Positions 33,896 to 43,359 of a DNA stretch of 44,318 bases are shown here, piece by piece (within the stretch, counting starts at the first letter, position 1; each line of letters opens with the position of its first letter). Under the pieces are notes generated by a model that saw only the letters and a list, made by a program, of their open reading frames with translations, searched no databases and had not been told where the DNA came from. Position numbers and translations under genes: made by a program. Source of the stretch: Candidatus Methylacidiphilales bacterium (GTDB lineage: Bacteria; Verrucomicrobiota; Verrucomicrobiia; Methylacidiphilales; JANWVL01); the NCBI GenBank assembly GCA_025056655.1, contig JANWVL010000052.1, forward strand, positions 1 to 44,318. The letters are read 5' to 3'.

Positions 33896-36694
33896 ATGGG
33901 CAAACATCGCCGGCTGAGTGCATTAGGTAAAAAGGCGGCGCAGTCATTAGAAGATTTGTATGGGCGCCAGTCACTACGTCGCTTACTGCGCGCCTGGCAC
34001 GATCCGGCGAGGCTGTGCGCGCATCCCCTAGCGCGGGGGCGATTGGTGACACAGCGGCTCACAGCGCATCACGAGGAGACTGCCACAGCCGTGCGCGCTG
34101 TCGTGCGTGATTTCATCGAGCGTCTACGGCCGGCCAGCACAGTCCCCAGTCCACTTGACCGCAGATGGCGTGCGTATCTGACGCTGACCGAGCACTACCT
34201 GGAGGGCAAGCCACTGGCCGAAATCGCTCGTGAACTGTCCGTGCAGCCAGTCAGCTGCCGCCGCGCGTTGCAACAAGCACTCGACGCACTAGGAACGCAG
34301 TTGCAGGAGGCCGAGGCGCGTGCGATCACAAGCGTGGCGGCCTCGACGACGTCGAATTCTGGTCAGGCGAACTGGCCCATCAACACCGCGCCAGTGGTAA
34401 GCGGGCCGTTCATTGGTCGGCAGAGGCTGCTGGAACAGGCCGAGTCGCTGCTGGCATCTGGTTGCCGGCGGCTGGCTCTGTATGGCTTGCCAGGCAGCGG
34501 CAAGAGCACAGCGCTGGCCCGTGTAGTGCGCTCGCCGTTCGCGCAGGCGCAGTTCGCCGACGGCGTGCTGTGGGCTTATCTGGGAGCGCAGCCCGATCTA
34601 GCCACCATCCTCGGTGACTGGGGGCTAGCGCTCGGCCTAAGCCAGCATGACCTGGGCCGGCTAAACACAGCGCAGCGCGCGCAGACGCTGCGCCACTTGC
34701 TGGATGCGCGGCACATGTTATTCGCCTTCAACGATGTATGGCAATGCGAGCACATCGCGCCGTTGCTCATCGGCAACGAGCACTGCGCCTATGTCCTTGC
34801 GACATCGAATGCCGAGGTTGCGCTAGTCTTTGCCGACGCGCATGCCACTCTGCGCGTCGAGGAGTTGACGCTAGAGGAAAGCCTGCAGGTGCTGAACGCC
34901 CTAGCCCCTGGCTTGGAAGCAGACTGGCGCGAGGCGATGGAGGAAATCGCGCAGGCGTGCGGCGGTTTGCCGCTGGCGCTGTCCTTGATAGGCCACTACC
35001 TGCGTCGCGAATCCCACGCCGGCCAGCCACGGCGCATTCAAGCGGCGTTCGCGCGGTTGCGCGAGCGCCGCGCACGACTGAGCCTACAACCCGCGCTGAG
35101 CGAACCCAGCGGGCTTGCGCCCGGTGCGCGCTCGCTAGGCGAGACCATTGCGCTGAGCGTCTCGCTGCTGAGCGCCCGAGAACGGCGCGGTCTGGCCAGC
35201 TTGTGCATATTTCTGCCCAAGCCGGTAACCTTCGACGAAGAAGCGGCGCTGGCGGTATTGCGCGCCACTGTCGGCGATCAGGCAGAGCTAAAGGTTCTGG
35301 ACCGACTAGTAGACGCCAGCTTGATCGAGTGCCGCGGCACTGCCTACAGCATCCATCCGGTCATCGTGGACTGGCATGTGGCCGCTACATCTCCTCGAAC
35401 AGAGGTGATCCGTGACGCTGCCCGCAAAGCCTTCCTTGAGCATGCGGTGCAGCGACTCCGCTCGCCTGAATTATGCCCGCTTCCGCCAGCCGAGTGGAAC
35501 GTTGCCTTGACCGCTGTTCAAGCCGCCATCGAGGCACGCGCGCCTCAGGCCGCCGCTCACTTCGCAATCCTCCTGTTCGACTGCCTCGACCGGCGCGGGC
35601 TGCGCCCCCTCGCCGAGCGACTGTTAGAGATCGCCGAGGCAGGCCTGCCGAATGATGACTCCGCACAGCGCCACCACCTTGGCATCCTGCGCGGACGCGT
35701 ACTCCTGTGGCACGGCGAGCTGCGCGCTGCCATCCGCCACCTCGATCAGGTTGTGGCCGACATCCGCGAACGAGCCACCCATCTGCTGCCGACGGCACTG
35801 CTTGCCCTGGCTCATGCGCACCTACAGGCCGGCGACGCCCGGCAAGCACTGGATGCCTGCGATCAGGCACTCGCCCTGGACGAGATCAATCGTTCTCCCG
35901 ACCAACGCCTCGCCGCGCTGGCCACTCGAGTCAGCGCCCTTGGCCACCTGGCCTGCTACGATGAAGCCGAGGCCGCCATCCAGCAGACGCTCAGCCTGGC
36001 TCGCGATCTCCAACGCCCTGTGACGGAAACTATCGTCCTAATCTACATGGGTGCTTTGTGCTGGCAGCGTGGCCGCCGCGCCGAAGCTGTCCGATACTTG
36101 CAAGCTGGCCTCGACTTGGCTCGTCGCATTGACTTCCGCGATCGCGTACTGTACGCCTCGACAGCGCTGGGGATCATCGCCGCCGAGGGCGGCGACGATG
36201 AGACTGCTGAGCGCTACTACCGCGACGCACTTCCGCTCGCCCGCCAGCTCAACAGCTTGCCCAATATCGTGCTGCTGGAATACGCTCTGGGATTGCTGGA
36301 GACACAACGCCAGCGCTTTGAATCGGCGCGCCAGCACCTGAGCGAAGCGTTAGGGCTGGCTGAGCAGCATGGGTTCGCCTGGTTCTCTGCCAGCGCGCAC
36401 GTCGCCTTGGGCGAATATCATCTAGCGCAGAATGCGCTAACAGACGCCGAAGATGCGTTCACGCGCGGCCTGGAGCTTGCCGACCAGCGGGGCTACGCCG
36501 ACGTGGCCGCGCTTGGGCGATTCGGCCTGGCGCGTGTGCGCGCTGCACACGGCGACACGATCGGCGCGTGCGATCTAGCCGAATCTAGCCTGAAAGAATT
36601 GCGTGCCCGCGCGCACTACCGCGCCGACGAAGTGGCGCATTGGATTGACGCGCTACCACCCACCACGCCAGCGCAACTTGAAGGCCTGGGCTAA
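33896..36694 (+). CDS. STAND-type NTPase regulator with HTH and TPR repeats
   Basis: The protein is 932 residues from the ATG at 33896; a TTG six codons earlier is less likely. Residues about 88-130 contain an HTH-like segment (YLEGKPLAEIARELSVQPVS). The NB-ARC-type core follows: GPFIGRQRLLEQAESLL, Walker A LALYGLPGSGKSTALARVV (about residue 194-212), a Walker B-like MLFAFNDVWQ, the sensor-like VLATSNAEVAL and the GLPLAL box (CGGLPLALSLIGHYL). Residues about 600-930 are tetratricopeptide-like repeats (LLALAHAHLQAGDARQALDA, ERYYRDALPLARQLN). STAND proteins are ligand-sensing switches, here probably a transcription regulator. The first Walker B acid reads Asn (FNDVW instead of LDDVW). It is convergent with the giant surface-protein gene; a hairpin spans its stop codon. 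Confidence 0.88.
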   Translation: MGKHRRLSALGKKAAQSLEDLYGRQSLRRLLRAWHDPARLCAHPLARGRLVTQRLTAHHEETATAVRAVVRDFIERLRPASTVPSPLDRRWRAYLTLTEHYLEGKPLAEIARELSVQPVSCRRALQQALDALGTQLQEAEARAITSVAASTTSNSGQANWPINTAPVVSGPFIGRQRLLEQAESLLASGCRRLALYGLPGSGKSTALARVVRSPFAQAQFADGVLWAYLGAQPDLATILGDWGLALGLSQHDLGRLNTAQRAQTLRHLLDARHMLFAFNDVWQCEHIAPLLIGNEHCAYVLATSNAEVALVFADAHATLRVEELTLEESLQVLNALAPGLEADWREAMEEIAQACGGLPLALSLIGHYLRRESHAGQPRRIQAAFARLRERRARLSLQPALSEPSGLAPGARSLGETIALSVSLLSARERRGLASLCIFLPKPVTFDEEAALAVLRATVGDQAELKVLDRLVDASLIECRGTAYSIHPVIVDWHVAATSPRTEVIRDAARKAFLEHAVQRLRSPELCPLPPAEWNVALTAVQAAIEARAPQAAAHFAILLFDCLDRRGLRPLAERLLEIAEAGLPNDDSAQRHHLGILRGRVLLWHGELRAAIRHLDQVVADIRERATHLLPTALLALAHAHLQAGDARQALDACDQALALDEINRSPDQRLAALATRVSALGHLACYDEAEAAIQQTLSLARDLQRPVTETIVLIYMGALCWQRGRRAEAVRYLQAGLDLARRIDFRDRVLYASTALGIIAAEGGDDETAERYYRDALPLARQLNSLPNIVLLEYALGLLETQRQRFESARQHLSEALGLAEQHGFAWFSASAHVALGEYHLAQNALTDAEDAFTRGLELADQRGYADVAALGRFGLARVRAAHGDTIGACDLAESSLKELRARAHYRADEVAHWIDALPPTTPAQLEGLG

Positions 36695-36705
36695 CCCAGG
36701 CCTTC
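36680..36705. terminator. Hairpin spanning the STAND stop codon, between convergent genes
   Basis: A perfect 11-bp stem, GAAGGCCTGGG with CCCAGGCCTTC, with the loop CTAA that contains the TAA stop codon. There is no U-tract on either side, so it may act as a weak bidirectional terminator or an mRNA-stabilising hairpin. A second, weaker stem (TCTCTT/AAGAGA, 36732-36745) follows before the convergent stop. Confidence 0.6.
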
Positions 36706-36758
36706 ACAAGTTTCACTGACCCATCTATTTCTCTCTTTGAAGAGAAGCAGGAGTGATG

Positions 36759-39700
36759 CTACGGTTCCCGCCGCACGATTGGCACGTAGGCGTAGCGCGG
36801 CCCGACCGGGATATTCTGAAAAGCCTTCCCGAAGTGCGCGCTCGCTGCTCCCTGGCTCGGCACAGTCACGCCCACACTGTTCGGCGTGGTGTTCGTGTAG
36901 CCAGCTGGGTTGCCCGCGCTCACCGTCCCGCTACCGCTCGGCACACACGCGAATGCATACATCCAGTTCGTCCGCTGCGTCTGCACCCCGAACGTCACCG
37001 GCGCCTCCGTCAGTGTTGGTCCGTCCACTCCCAGCAAGAACTGCCCAACCGGTATTGTGTCTGAATACACGAACCCGTTCACTATGCCCGTCCCTGCCGC
37101 ACACTGCGTCGCGTTGATCATCCCGAAGTCCACCCTCAGCCGACCAGTGTCTGGTGCGCTTAGCGGCACCGCCGCCGGCGTCAGCGCGACATATCCGCTC
37201 GGCAATGTGTAGCTCACCACCCCGTTGCCCGCAGGCACCTGCACATAGTAGAACCCGCTCGCGTCCGTCGCGTCGCTCGCACTGAACGTCCCGATCGTCG
37301 TCCAGACGTCCACCAGCGCTAGCGGATCATCCCCGGGGCCGATCAGCCCATCCGGCGCGTTCAACGTCGCGTCCGCGTCGCGATACACATAGCCGAACAA
37401 CCACGCATACCCCTCTGGCGGATCTACGCACACCGGCGACCCAGGCGGGCACTGCCATACCCCGAAGTTTACCTCATGCACCCCCTGTGACGCTACTACC
37501 ACCGGCACCAGCGCTGGCGTCGTCGCAACCCATCCTGTCTGATTAGTCTGCGTGATCACGCGCCCACCGGCTGCCAGCAGGAAGAAGTAGCTCCCATCCG
37601 CCAGCGTCTGCATCGTCTGCCCGTCACTCGCCGTTACTGTCCATCCGCCCAGCCCTACTTCGCTGAAGATGTTGCGCTGCCCGTCGCCGTTCGCATCGTT
37701 GAACACCACACCCTTCACCCAGCCGAAGCCCACTGGCGCGCCAAGCGCGTTGCGGAACACCACGTTGTATACCCCACCTTCGACCACCCCGGGTACGCCT
37801 ACGGGATTCGGCGTCAGGTTGACGTAGCCAGGCGGCACAACTTGGAACACCGCGTAGTTCGTCGGCGTCATCCCAGCATCCACCAGCAGACCCGCATACC
37901 CGCTTGTGTCCGTGTTCCGCGTCACCGTCACCAGCCCGGCCGCGCTCACCTGCACGCCTACCATCGCCGTCGCCCCCGTGCCGCTATACACAAACGTCCG
38001 GATCAGCGCCTTGCCCGCCGGCACATCCACTGCTGTCGTCGCCACGAACGTGTCCAGGTCGCTCACCCCGTCGAACGAGCGCGCCTCGTTCAGGATCAGC
38101 GACCCTGCTGGCGCGCCTGCCTCTACCTTCACCCGCCACGTAATGAACGTCGGCGCTGTGATCCACACTGGCCCACTCCATTCCAGCCGTTGCTGCGCTG
38201 CGTTATAGGTCACTACTCCCCGGTTGGACTGCGCCGACCCGGCCACATAGCTCGTCCCAGAAGGCAGTGGATCGGTCACTACTGCGCTCGCCGCCACCGC
38301 GTTCCCCGTGTTCTCTAGCCGGATAGTGTAGGTGATCTCCTCCCCTACTCTCGCGCTCAGCGGCTCAGAGAACTTCTCCCCGTTCAGCGACGGCGCAGTG
38401 CCAACCAGCACCTCGCGCGTCAGCGTGTACACCCGTCCGCTCGTCACGTCCGTCATCACCGCTGTGTTCTTCAACACTCCGTCTAGCAAGTTCAAGTTCG
38501 CCCGAATCGTAATCAGTGCCTGGCCGCCAGGCAGCAGGCTGCCGTCCCATTGCACCATGCTGCCTGCCACATTCACCGTCCCTGCTGTCGCGCCCGCTTG
38601 CACATTGCTTAACCCCGCAGGCAGCGGATCGCGCAACTGAATGGTCGAGGTCGTCGTCCCGTCGTTGATCACTGCGATTGTGTAGGTGATCTGGTCGCTC
38701 GTTGCGTAGCTCAGCCGATCTGATGTCTTGTATGACCCGGCCAGCGCCGGCCCGCCTGACCCCACTATCGTCCGCGCGCAGCGACGGAAAGTCCCATTCA
38801 GCGCGTCGCGCATCGTCGCGCAGTTATCCACCACGGCGTTCGCTACGTTCACCCGCACGCGGAAGCTCACCTCTAGCGACTGCCCGGGGTTTAGCGTCCC
38901 CGTCCAGCGCACCCGGTTCTGTAGCGCGCTGTAGATGGCGCTGCCGCTCCCGCCGGTCGCGGTCAGGTTGCCTTGGAAAGTCACCGGGCTTGGCAGCGGA
39001 TCGTCTATCAGCGTCCCGCTAGCCGCCGCCGTGCCCGTGTTCGTCACCCGGATTGTGTAGGTCAGCACGTCCCCCAATTGCGCTTCGGCGCGATCCACCG
39101 TCTTCTCCGCGCTGCTCAGGTTCGACGCTCCTACAGACGCGTTCGCCTCTACGAGCGTGCGCACGCCCGTGCTCTGGTTGATCACCTCTGCTCGGTTGCG
39201 GATCAGCCCGCTGCTGAACATCGTCGTCACTTGCGTCTGGAAGGTGATCGTCACCGCCTGACCCGGTGGCATCATGCCGCCCGCGTCCCACGTAATCCGG
39301 TTGTTTGCCGCCTGGTAGCTCACGGCGCCGCTCGTCGCCGTCGCCGAGCCAGTCACGTAGCTGGTGTTGAGCGGGATCGGGTCGAACATCTGCGCACCCG
39401 CCGCTGCCACACCATTGTTGCGCACCACTACCGTCCACGTCACTACGTTGCCCGGCCCTGCCGTCGCCGGCGTCACGCTCTTAGCGCTCTGCCCAAAGTC
39501 ACCCGTCGCTGCCACCAGCACCATGTCGCTGAAGGTCGGCGCGGAAGCCCGTCCGCCTTGATACGCAATTACCTCTAGGAAGTAGCGCCGCCCTGGCACC
39601 AGTGGGCTGACCAACTGTGGGTTGCTGCCCCCGGCGCACAACACTACCCCCTGCACTGTGGTAGTCTCGCGGGGTACGTTCACGTAGCCCTGCGTCATCA

Positions 39701-42700
39701 GTGCGCCGCCCTCGTCGCGCAACGCCACGCGGAAGCCATTAGGCCAGCCCTGAAGCGCGTCCTGCGTCACCGTCCAGTGCCCGCGGTAGCAGGCGCGCTC
39801 CAGTTGCACATCAATGTCGTCGTTGATCACTGCGCTCTCGCCGTCCCAGACCAATGACGGCCGAGCGAAGGTTTGTTGCTCCAGCGCATATAAGAAGCCG
39901 TCAGCGACGCTGGCCAGCACCTCCAGTTGCAGGTCGTTGTCAATGTTAGCAACGGCAATATAGCGCACCGGATAGTAGAAGTTATATGCCCAGACCAGGC
40001 TGCCGTTCTCGGCGTTCAGCACATAGAGGTAACCATTTTCCGAGGCGGCCAGGATCTCATCGCCGGCGTCGTTGTCCACGTTGGCTACTGCGATATCGTT
40101 GATCGTCCATAGCCGCGCCGCGCCTGGACACATCGTTTCAACAGCGTCCACCTGACCGCCGAGATAGGCCACCGGCTGATTGATGAACGTCTCGCATGTG
40201 CCGGTGTTGAACGCCATCCCCAGCCCGCGCGTATAGATGTCGTTCCCGGTCACGCCGGAAGCCGTTGCTAGACTGCCATCCAACCAATTGAACACGATCT
40301 CCAGCCCCGGCTCCGCGGTGTTTACATCGGCCACTGACCTTGCTCGGTCATCAACAAAAGGTACGGTGCGTGAGAAAGTCACATTGAAAGCTGCCGTGAA
40401 ATCAATTACGGTTAGACGGCTCTGCCCAACCGATATCGCCTCCAGCGGACTATCTGCGTCCAATTGTGCCAACATCGGCTGTTGCCGGCTGGCCCAACTG
40501 CTCCTCGACATGAGCAAGGCGCCGTCACCACCCGAACGCAACTGGATAAGGTCTGTCTGGAGCAAGAAATCATCGCGCCCATCCATGTTGATGTCTCCGC
40601 CGACTGCTACGGGCGCCGATGTATTAGTCCGAGGCGAGCCAAGAGCATACGGATTCCATATTTGCAGCAATGCGCTGCCGGACAGCCGAATGCCATGAAC
40701 TGGGAATTCGCCGATCCATCCCTCCGACATTAGCAGTTCGCTCTGTGCGGGATTGGAGTCGAACTCGCCAACGCCTAGCAGATGAGGGGTGAGCGTACCG
40801 GTTGGAACCGGATAACTAGCCAGAACGCTTTCTGCACCGCTCAGGGGGTTTTTACGCAGTAAACGCACGACATACCCGGTCGGCACCGTGCGCTCGAACA
40901 GTGGGTATTCCCACAAACCATCTTGATCAATATCTACAGGATGCCAACGGTTGAGATTGCGATCTTCAAGCAAAGCAAGGCTTTCTAGTCGATACGTCCA
41001 GTTCCTCTGCGGCGGGGTCTGCTGTGTAGCATTGTAGGGGTCAAGGTTCTGCAGACCGAACGGCGTCACAATAATCACTTCGTTGCGCGCGTCATTGTTG
41101 GTGTTCACCACGTAGGGTTGCACCGTTGCTGTGCCAGCATACATCGCCCGCTGAAACTGGAAGGTTCTGTCGAGATAGCGCAGGAAGCCGTCCGCACCGG
41201 CCAGAAGCAGCTCCGGCGTGTTAGGGTTACCCACTCCGCCAATGAATCGCACGTCGTGTGGCACATCGTTGGGGAAGTTAAAGCGACGAATCTCTTCCCC
41301 ATCGCTGCCGCGATATGCTACAACCGCCGCGTTGTTGCTCTCGATCGCTACTATGTCACGCACGCCGTCGCTGTCGAAGTCGGCGTTGCCTAATACCGCT
41401 ACTAGAGGCTCCCTGAGCCAGTCGCCACCGAAAGTGACCAGGCGCCTAACCGTGCGCTGCCACTTCAAGGTCGGGGGAATTCCATCGTAGACTCGCACGA
41501 TCAGATTGCTGCCGGTCGGCTCGCATAGGACAAGCTCGTCAAACGCGTCGGCATCTAGGTTGGCCGCGCCACACCAATACTGGTTGTTGACCGAGGCAAT
41601 CGTTGTCCCATTTAGCGGATCATGAATCACCGTTTGCCACTGCCCAGCGATCTGTCGGGAGAGTACCACTTCGCGATCTCCGCCGTTCAAGTCGGCTATG
41701 CCCACTACTTGCTGTGAAGTCTGTGTAGTCGTATTCACCCACAACGTCGTGATCGGATAGCTTGGCGCTGCACCGATTCGACTGATTGCGAACGCAGCGT
41801 AGGGCGAGGATAGCGAGTATCTGCTGAGGATGATTTCCGGGCCAGGATAACTCGGCCCGAACAACACATCGCTTATCGTTCCATGATAGTTCTCAACCCC
41901 TGAAACACTCGTCACCACCGCTGTTACAACTGCCCAGGTGCTCGAATTGACTATCTGGATGTTGCCTCCTTGTCCTGTATAAAGCAGTTCGCGGATAGCG
42001 TCATTGTTAACGTCTCCAACGCTTGCCATTGATAGATCGGCAGTGACTACCGCAATGAGTGTTGGCATCGTAGCGCCAGATGCAAACGTGTAAACCACTT
42101 TTTGAGAGCGACTCCCCTGCTCGGCGACCTCGATGCGTCCGTCACCGTTGATATCGGCGATCCGAGGAGGCCTGCTCTCTGGCGTGTTCTGACTGATGAC
42201 AGAGAGTTGCTGACCGTTTGCACCGGCTAATGTATACAGGAACCATTTTGACCCAGACGTCACGGCAACGAGTATCTCCACGCTGCCATTCGCGCTGAGA
42301 TCCACATTGCTAATATGCACGACGCCGCTCTGATAGGCATACATGTCTAGGTCAGCGATGAGCTCACTGATCCAAATTAACTCCCCGTTACGCGGGTTGT
42401 AGGCGCGCACACGCCCGCCGCCCCAAGTGACAATTTCTGGCTGCCCGTCTGGCACGCCGTTCAGGCCGGTGATGTCGGCGACCGTCGCACTGGGTGCCCC
42501 ACCGACGGGATACGTCCACTTGACCGCCGGCTGGGTGATGTTGGCCTGCCCTGCGGATGGCGGCACACGGTTGGTGCGCTGCAGGTCGTAACGGTAGAAA
42601 GGCCATGTCCCTGTCGGCGGCACTGGTGCGGCCTTGGCCACCTTCTCCGGCGTCGCGGCCGGTAATGCCATCAGTGCCAGCATGATCGCCGCTGTCAGTG

Positions 42701-42731
42701 AACCCCACTTTGAGGCGTGTTGCTTGGTCAT
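36759..42731 (-). CDS. Giant secreted surface protein: FG-GAP propeller, DUF11 and SdrD-B-like modules
   Basis: The protein has 1990 residues. The signal peptide is clear (basic start, then TAAIMLALMALPAATPEKVA). Residues about 50-980 form beta-propeller-type repeats with Ca-binding FG-GAP/VCBS sequences (DINGDGRIEVAEQGSR, DFDSDGVRDIVAIESN, NMDGRDDFLLQTD) and PQQ-like ends. About residues 1080-1560 are four DUF11 modules (GPGNVVTWTVVVRNNGVAAA, GDVLTYTIRVTNTGTAAAS). About 1570-1975 are prealbumin-like SdrD-B-type modules (VKGVVFNDANGDGQRNIFSE, FGYVYRDADATLNAPDG). It ends RYAYVPIVRREP, similar to the broken protein at 13365. It would sit on or outside the cell surface, perhaps in adhesion. A strong GAGGGAGGG ribosome-binding site precedes the ATG, and three TGATCA boxes lie about 105 bp upstream. 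Confidence 0.9.
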   Translation of the reverse strand: MTKQHASKWGSLTAAIMLALMALPAATPEKVAKAAPVPPTGTWPFYRYDLQRTNRVPPSAGQANITQPAVKWTYPVGGAPSATVADITGLNGVPDGQPEIVTWGGGRVRAYNPRNGELIWISELIADLDMYAYQSGVVHISNVDLSANGSVEILVAVTSGSKWFLYTLAGANGQQLSVISQNTPESRPPRIADINGDGRIEVAEQGSRSQKVVYTFASGATMPTLIAVVTADLSMASVGDVNNDAIRELLYTGQGGNIQIVNSSTWAVVTAVVTSVSGVENYHGTISDVLFGPSYPGPEIILSRYSLSSPYAAFAISRIGAAPSYPITTLWVNTTTQTSQQVVGIADLNGGDREVVLSRQIAGQWQTVIHDPLNGTTIASVNNQYWCGAANLDADAFDELVLCEPTGSNLIVRVYDGIPPTLKWQRTVRRLVTFGGDWLREPLVAVLGNADFDSDGVRDIVAIESNNAAVVAYRGSDGEEIRRFNFPNDVPHDVRFIGGVGNPNTPELLLAGADGFLRYLDRTFQFQRAMYAGTATVQPYVVNTNNDARNEVIIVTPFGLQNLDPYNATQQTPPQRNWTYRLESLALLEDRNLNRWHPVDIDQDGLWEYPLFERTVPTGYVVRLLRKNPLSGAESVLASYPVPTGTLTPHLLGVGEFDSNPAQSELLMSEGWIGEFPVHGIRLSGSALLQIWNPYALGSPRTNTSAPVAVGGDINMDGRDDFLLQTDLIQLRSGGDGALLMSRSSWASRQQPMLAQLDADSPLEAISVGQSRLTVIDFTAAFNVTFSRTVPFVDDRARSVADVNTAEPGLEIVFNWLDGSLATASGVTGNDIYTRGLGMAFNTGTCETFINQPVAYLGGQVDAVETMCPGAARLWTINDIAVANVDNDAGDEILAASENGYLYVLNAENGSLVWAYNFYYPVRYIAVANIDNDLQLEVLASVADGFLYALEQQTFARPSLVWDGESAVINDDIDVQLERACYRGHWTVTQDALQGWPNGFRVALRDEGGALMTQGYVNVPRETTTVQGVVLCAGGSNPQLVSPLVPGRRYFLEVIAYQGGRASAPTFSDMVLVAATGDFGQSAKSVTPATAGPGNVVTWTVVVRNNGVAAAGAQMFDPIPLNTSYVTGSATATSGAVSYQAANNRITWDAGGMMPPGQAVTITFQTQVTTMFSSGLIRNRAEVINQSTGVRTLVEANASVGASNLSSAEKTVDRAEAQLGDVLTYTIRVTNTGTAAASGTLIDDPLPSPVTFQGNLTATGGSGSAIYSALQNRVRWTGTLNPGQSLEVSFRVRVNVANAVVDNCATMRDALNGTFRRCARTIVGSGGPALAGSYKTSDRLSYATSDQITYTIAVINDGTTTSTIQLRDPLPAGLSNVQAGATAGTVNVAGSMVQWDGSLLPGGQALITIRANLNLLDGVLKNTAVMTDVTSGRVYTLTREVLVGTAPSLNGEKFSEPLSARVGEEITYTIRLENTGNAVAASAVVTDPLPSGTSYVAGSAQSNRGVVTYNAAQQRLEWSGPVWITAPTFITWRVKVEAGAPAGSLILNEARSFDGVSDLDTFVATTAVDVPAGKALIRTFVYSGTGATAMVGVQVSAAGLVTVTRNTDTSGYAGLLVDAGMTPTNYAVFQVVPPGYVNLTPNPVGVPGVVEGGVYNVVFRNALGAPVGFGWVKGVVFNDANGDGQRNIFSEVGLGGWTVTASDGQTMQTLADGSYFFLLAAGGRVITQTNQTGWVATTPALVPVVVASQGVHEVNFGVWQCPPGSPVCVDPPEGYAWLFGYVYRDADATLNAPDGLIGPGDDPLALVDVWTTIGTFSASDATDASGFYYVQVPAGNGVVSYTLPSGYVALTPAAVPLSAPDTGRLRVDFGMINATQCAAGTGIVNGFVYSDTIPVGQFLLGVDGPTLTEAPVTFGVQTQRTNWMYAFACVPSGSGTVSAGNPAGYTNTTPNSVGVTVPSQGAASAHFGKAFQNIPVGPRYAYVPIVRREP

Positions 42732-42835
42732 TTTGCCCTCCCTCTAGTGAACATAAAGTGGAATTTGCTTTACTCAGATAACTTCGATTCGCGCAAATCA
42801 ATCTAGTCATCCTTCACCATAAATCAAGACTGTTT

Positions 42836-42863
42836 TGATCATGTTTTGATCATGTTCTGATCA
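42836..42863 (-). promoter_or_regulatory. Three TGATCA boxes at 11-bp pitch upstream of the giant surface-protein gene
   Basis: TGATCA occurs at 42836-42841, 42847-42852 and 42858-42863, with spacers TGTTT and TGTTC. Because the box is palindromic and the pitch is 11 bp, proteins would bind on one face of the helix as an array. The same arrangement with two boxes precedes the STAND gene. Confidence 0.55.
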
Positions 42864-42974
42864 GGCGGCGCCGCTGCCATCGCCTGCTCACGCCTGGAAA
42901 TGCGATTTCCTCTGCACGCGCCGGCGCGGAAAAGGCATCGCGCGCGTCCTATCTTGACGCGCGCGATGTAACGT

Positions 42975-43200
42975 CTATCGCGTGCGTTCTAGGGACGCCG
43001 CGCACCATGTCGGTGTTGCGGCGCAGCGTGTCGGGGAAGTCCATCGTCACCAGCAGATCGTAAATCCTATCCATTGTCGCTAGCAGGGGCTCGGCTTCCT
43101 GCTGTGGCCGCTGCGGATCTCGTCCAGCACACGCCGACGCAGCTCGCCGGCGGCCTCAGCGAGGCCGTTAGCCGCTTATCGGTGGCGTGTGACGCGCGCT
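42975..43200 (-). pseudogene. Remnant of a translin-family protein
   Basis: One minus-strand frame reads LAEAAGELRRRVLDEIRSGH. After a frameshift near 43100 the next reads EAEPLLATMDRIYDLLVTMD and FPDTLRRNTDMVRGV. Another shift gives LERTR and a stop. The order (GELRR, MxxIYDxL, LRRxxDxxRxLLERTR) is that of bacterial translin-like RNA/DNA-binding proteins. The N-terminal half is not found up to 43400, and the frameshifts make it a dead fragment. Of the sequence around it, 42864-42974 and 43201-43359 show no gene. Confidence 0.6.
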
Positions 43201-43359
43201 GGCCTACTAAATCTAGGCTTAATAGAGCGCAACCGTCCACGAAGCGCGAATTAGGTTGTTGTGGATGGGGCTTGTCCACAGGTCTGGATAACGCCCAGGA
43301 CTGGCTCAATCTAGCGGAATACTAGCGGAGTACCAATGATCGAAGCAGCATGCTCAGGG

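Noticed and set aside
36737-42810. Many plus-strand open frames opposite the giant surface-protein gene
   Set aside because: They are Arg/Pro/Ser-rich antisense frames of a GC-rich coding region, with no start signals.
43256-43282. TGTGGATGG and TTGTCCACA as an inverted DnaA-box pair
   Set aside because: Each has at least one mismatch, there are only two, and the composition is GC-rich, so an origin is not supported here.
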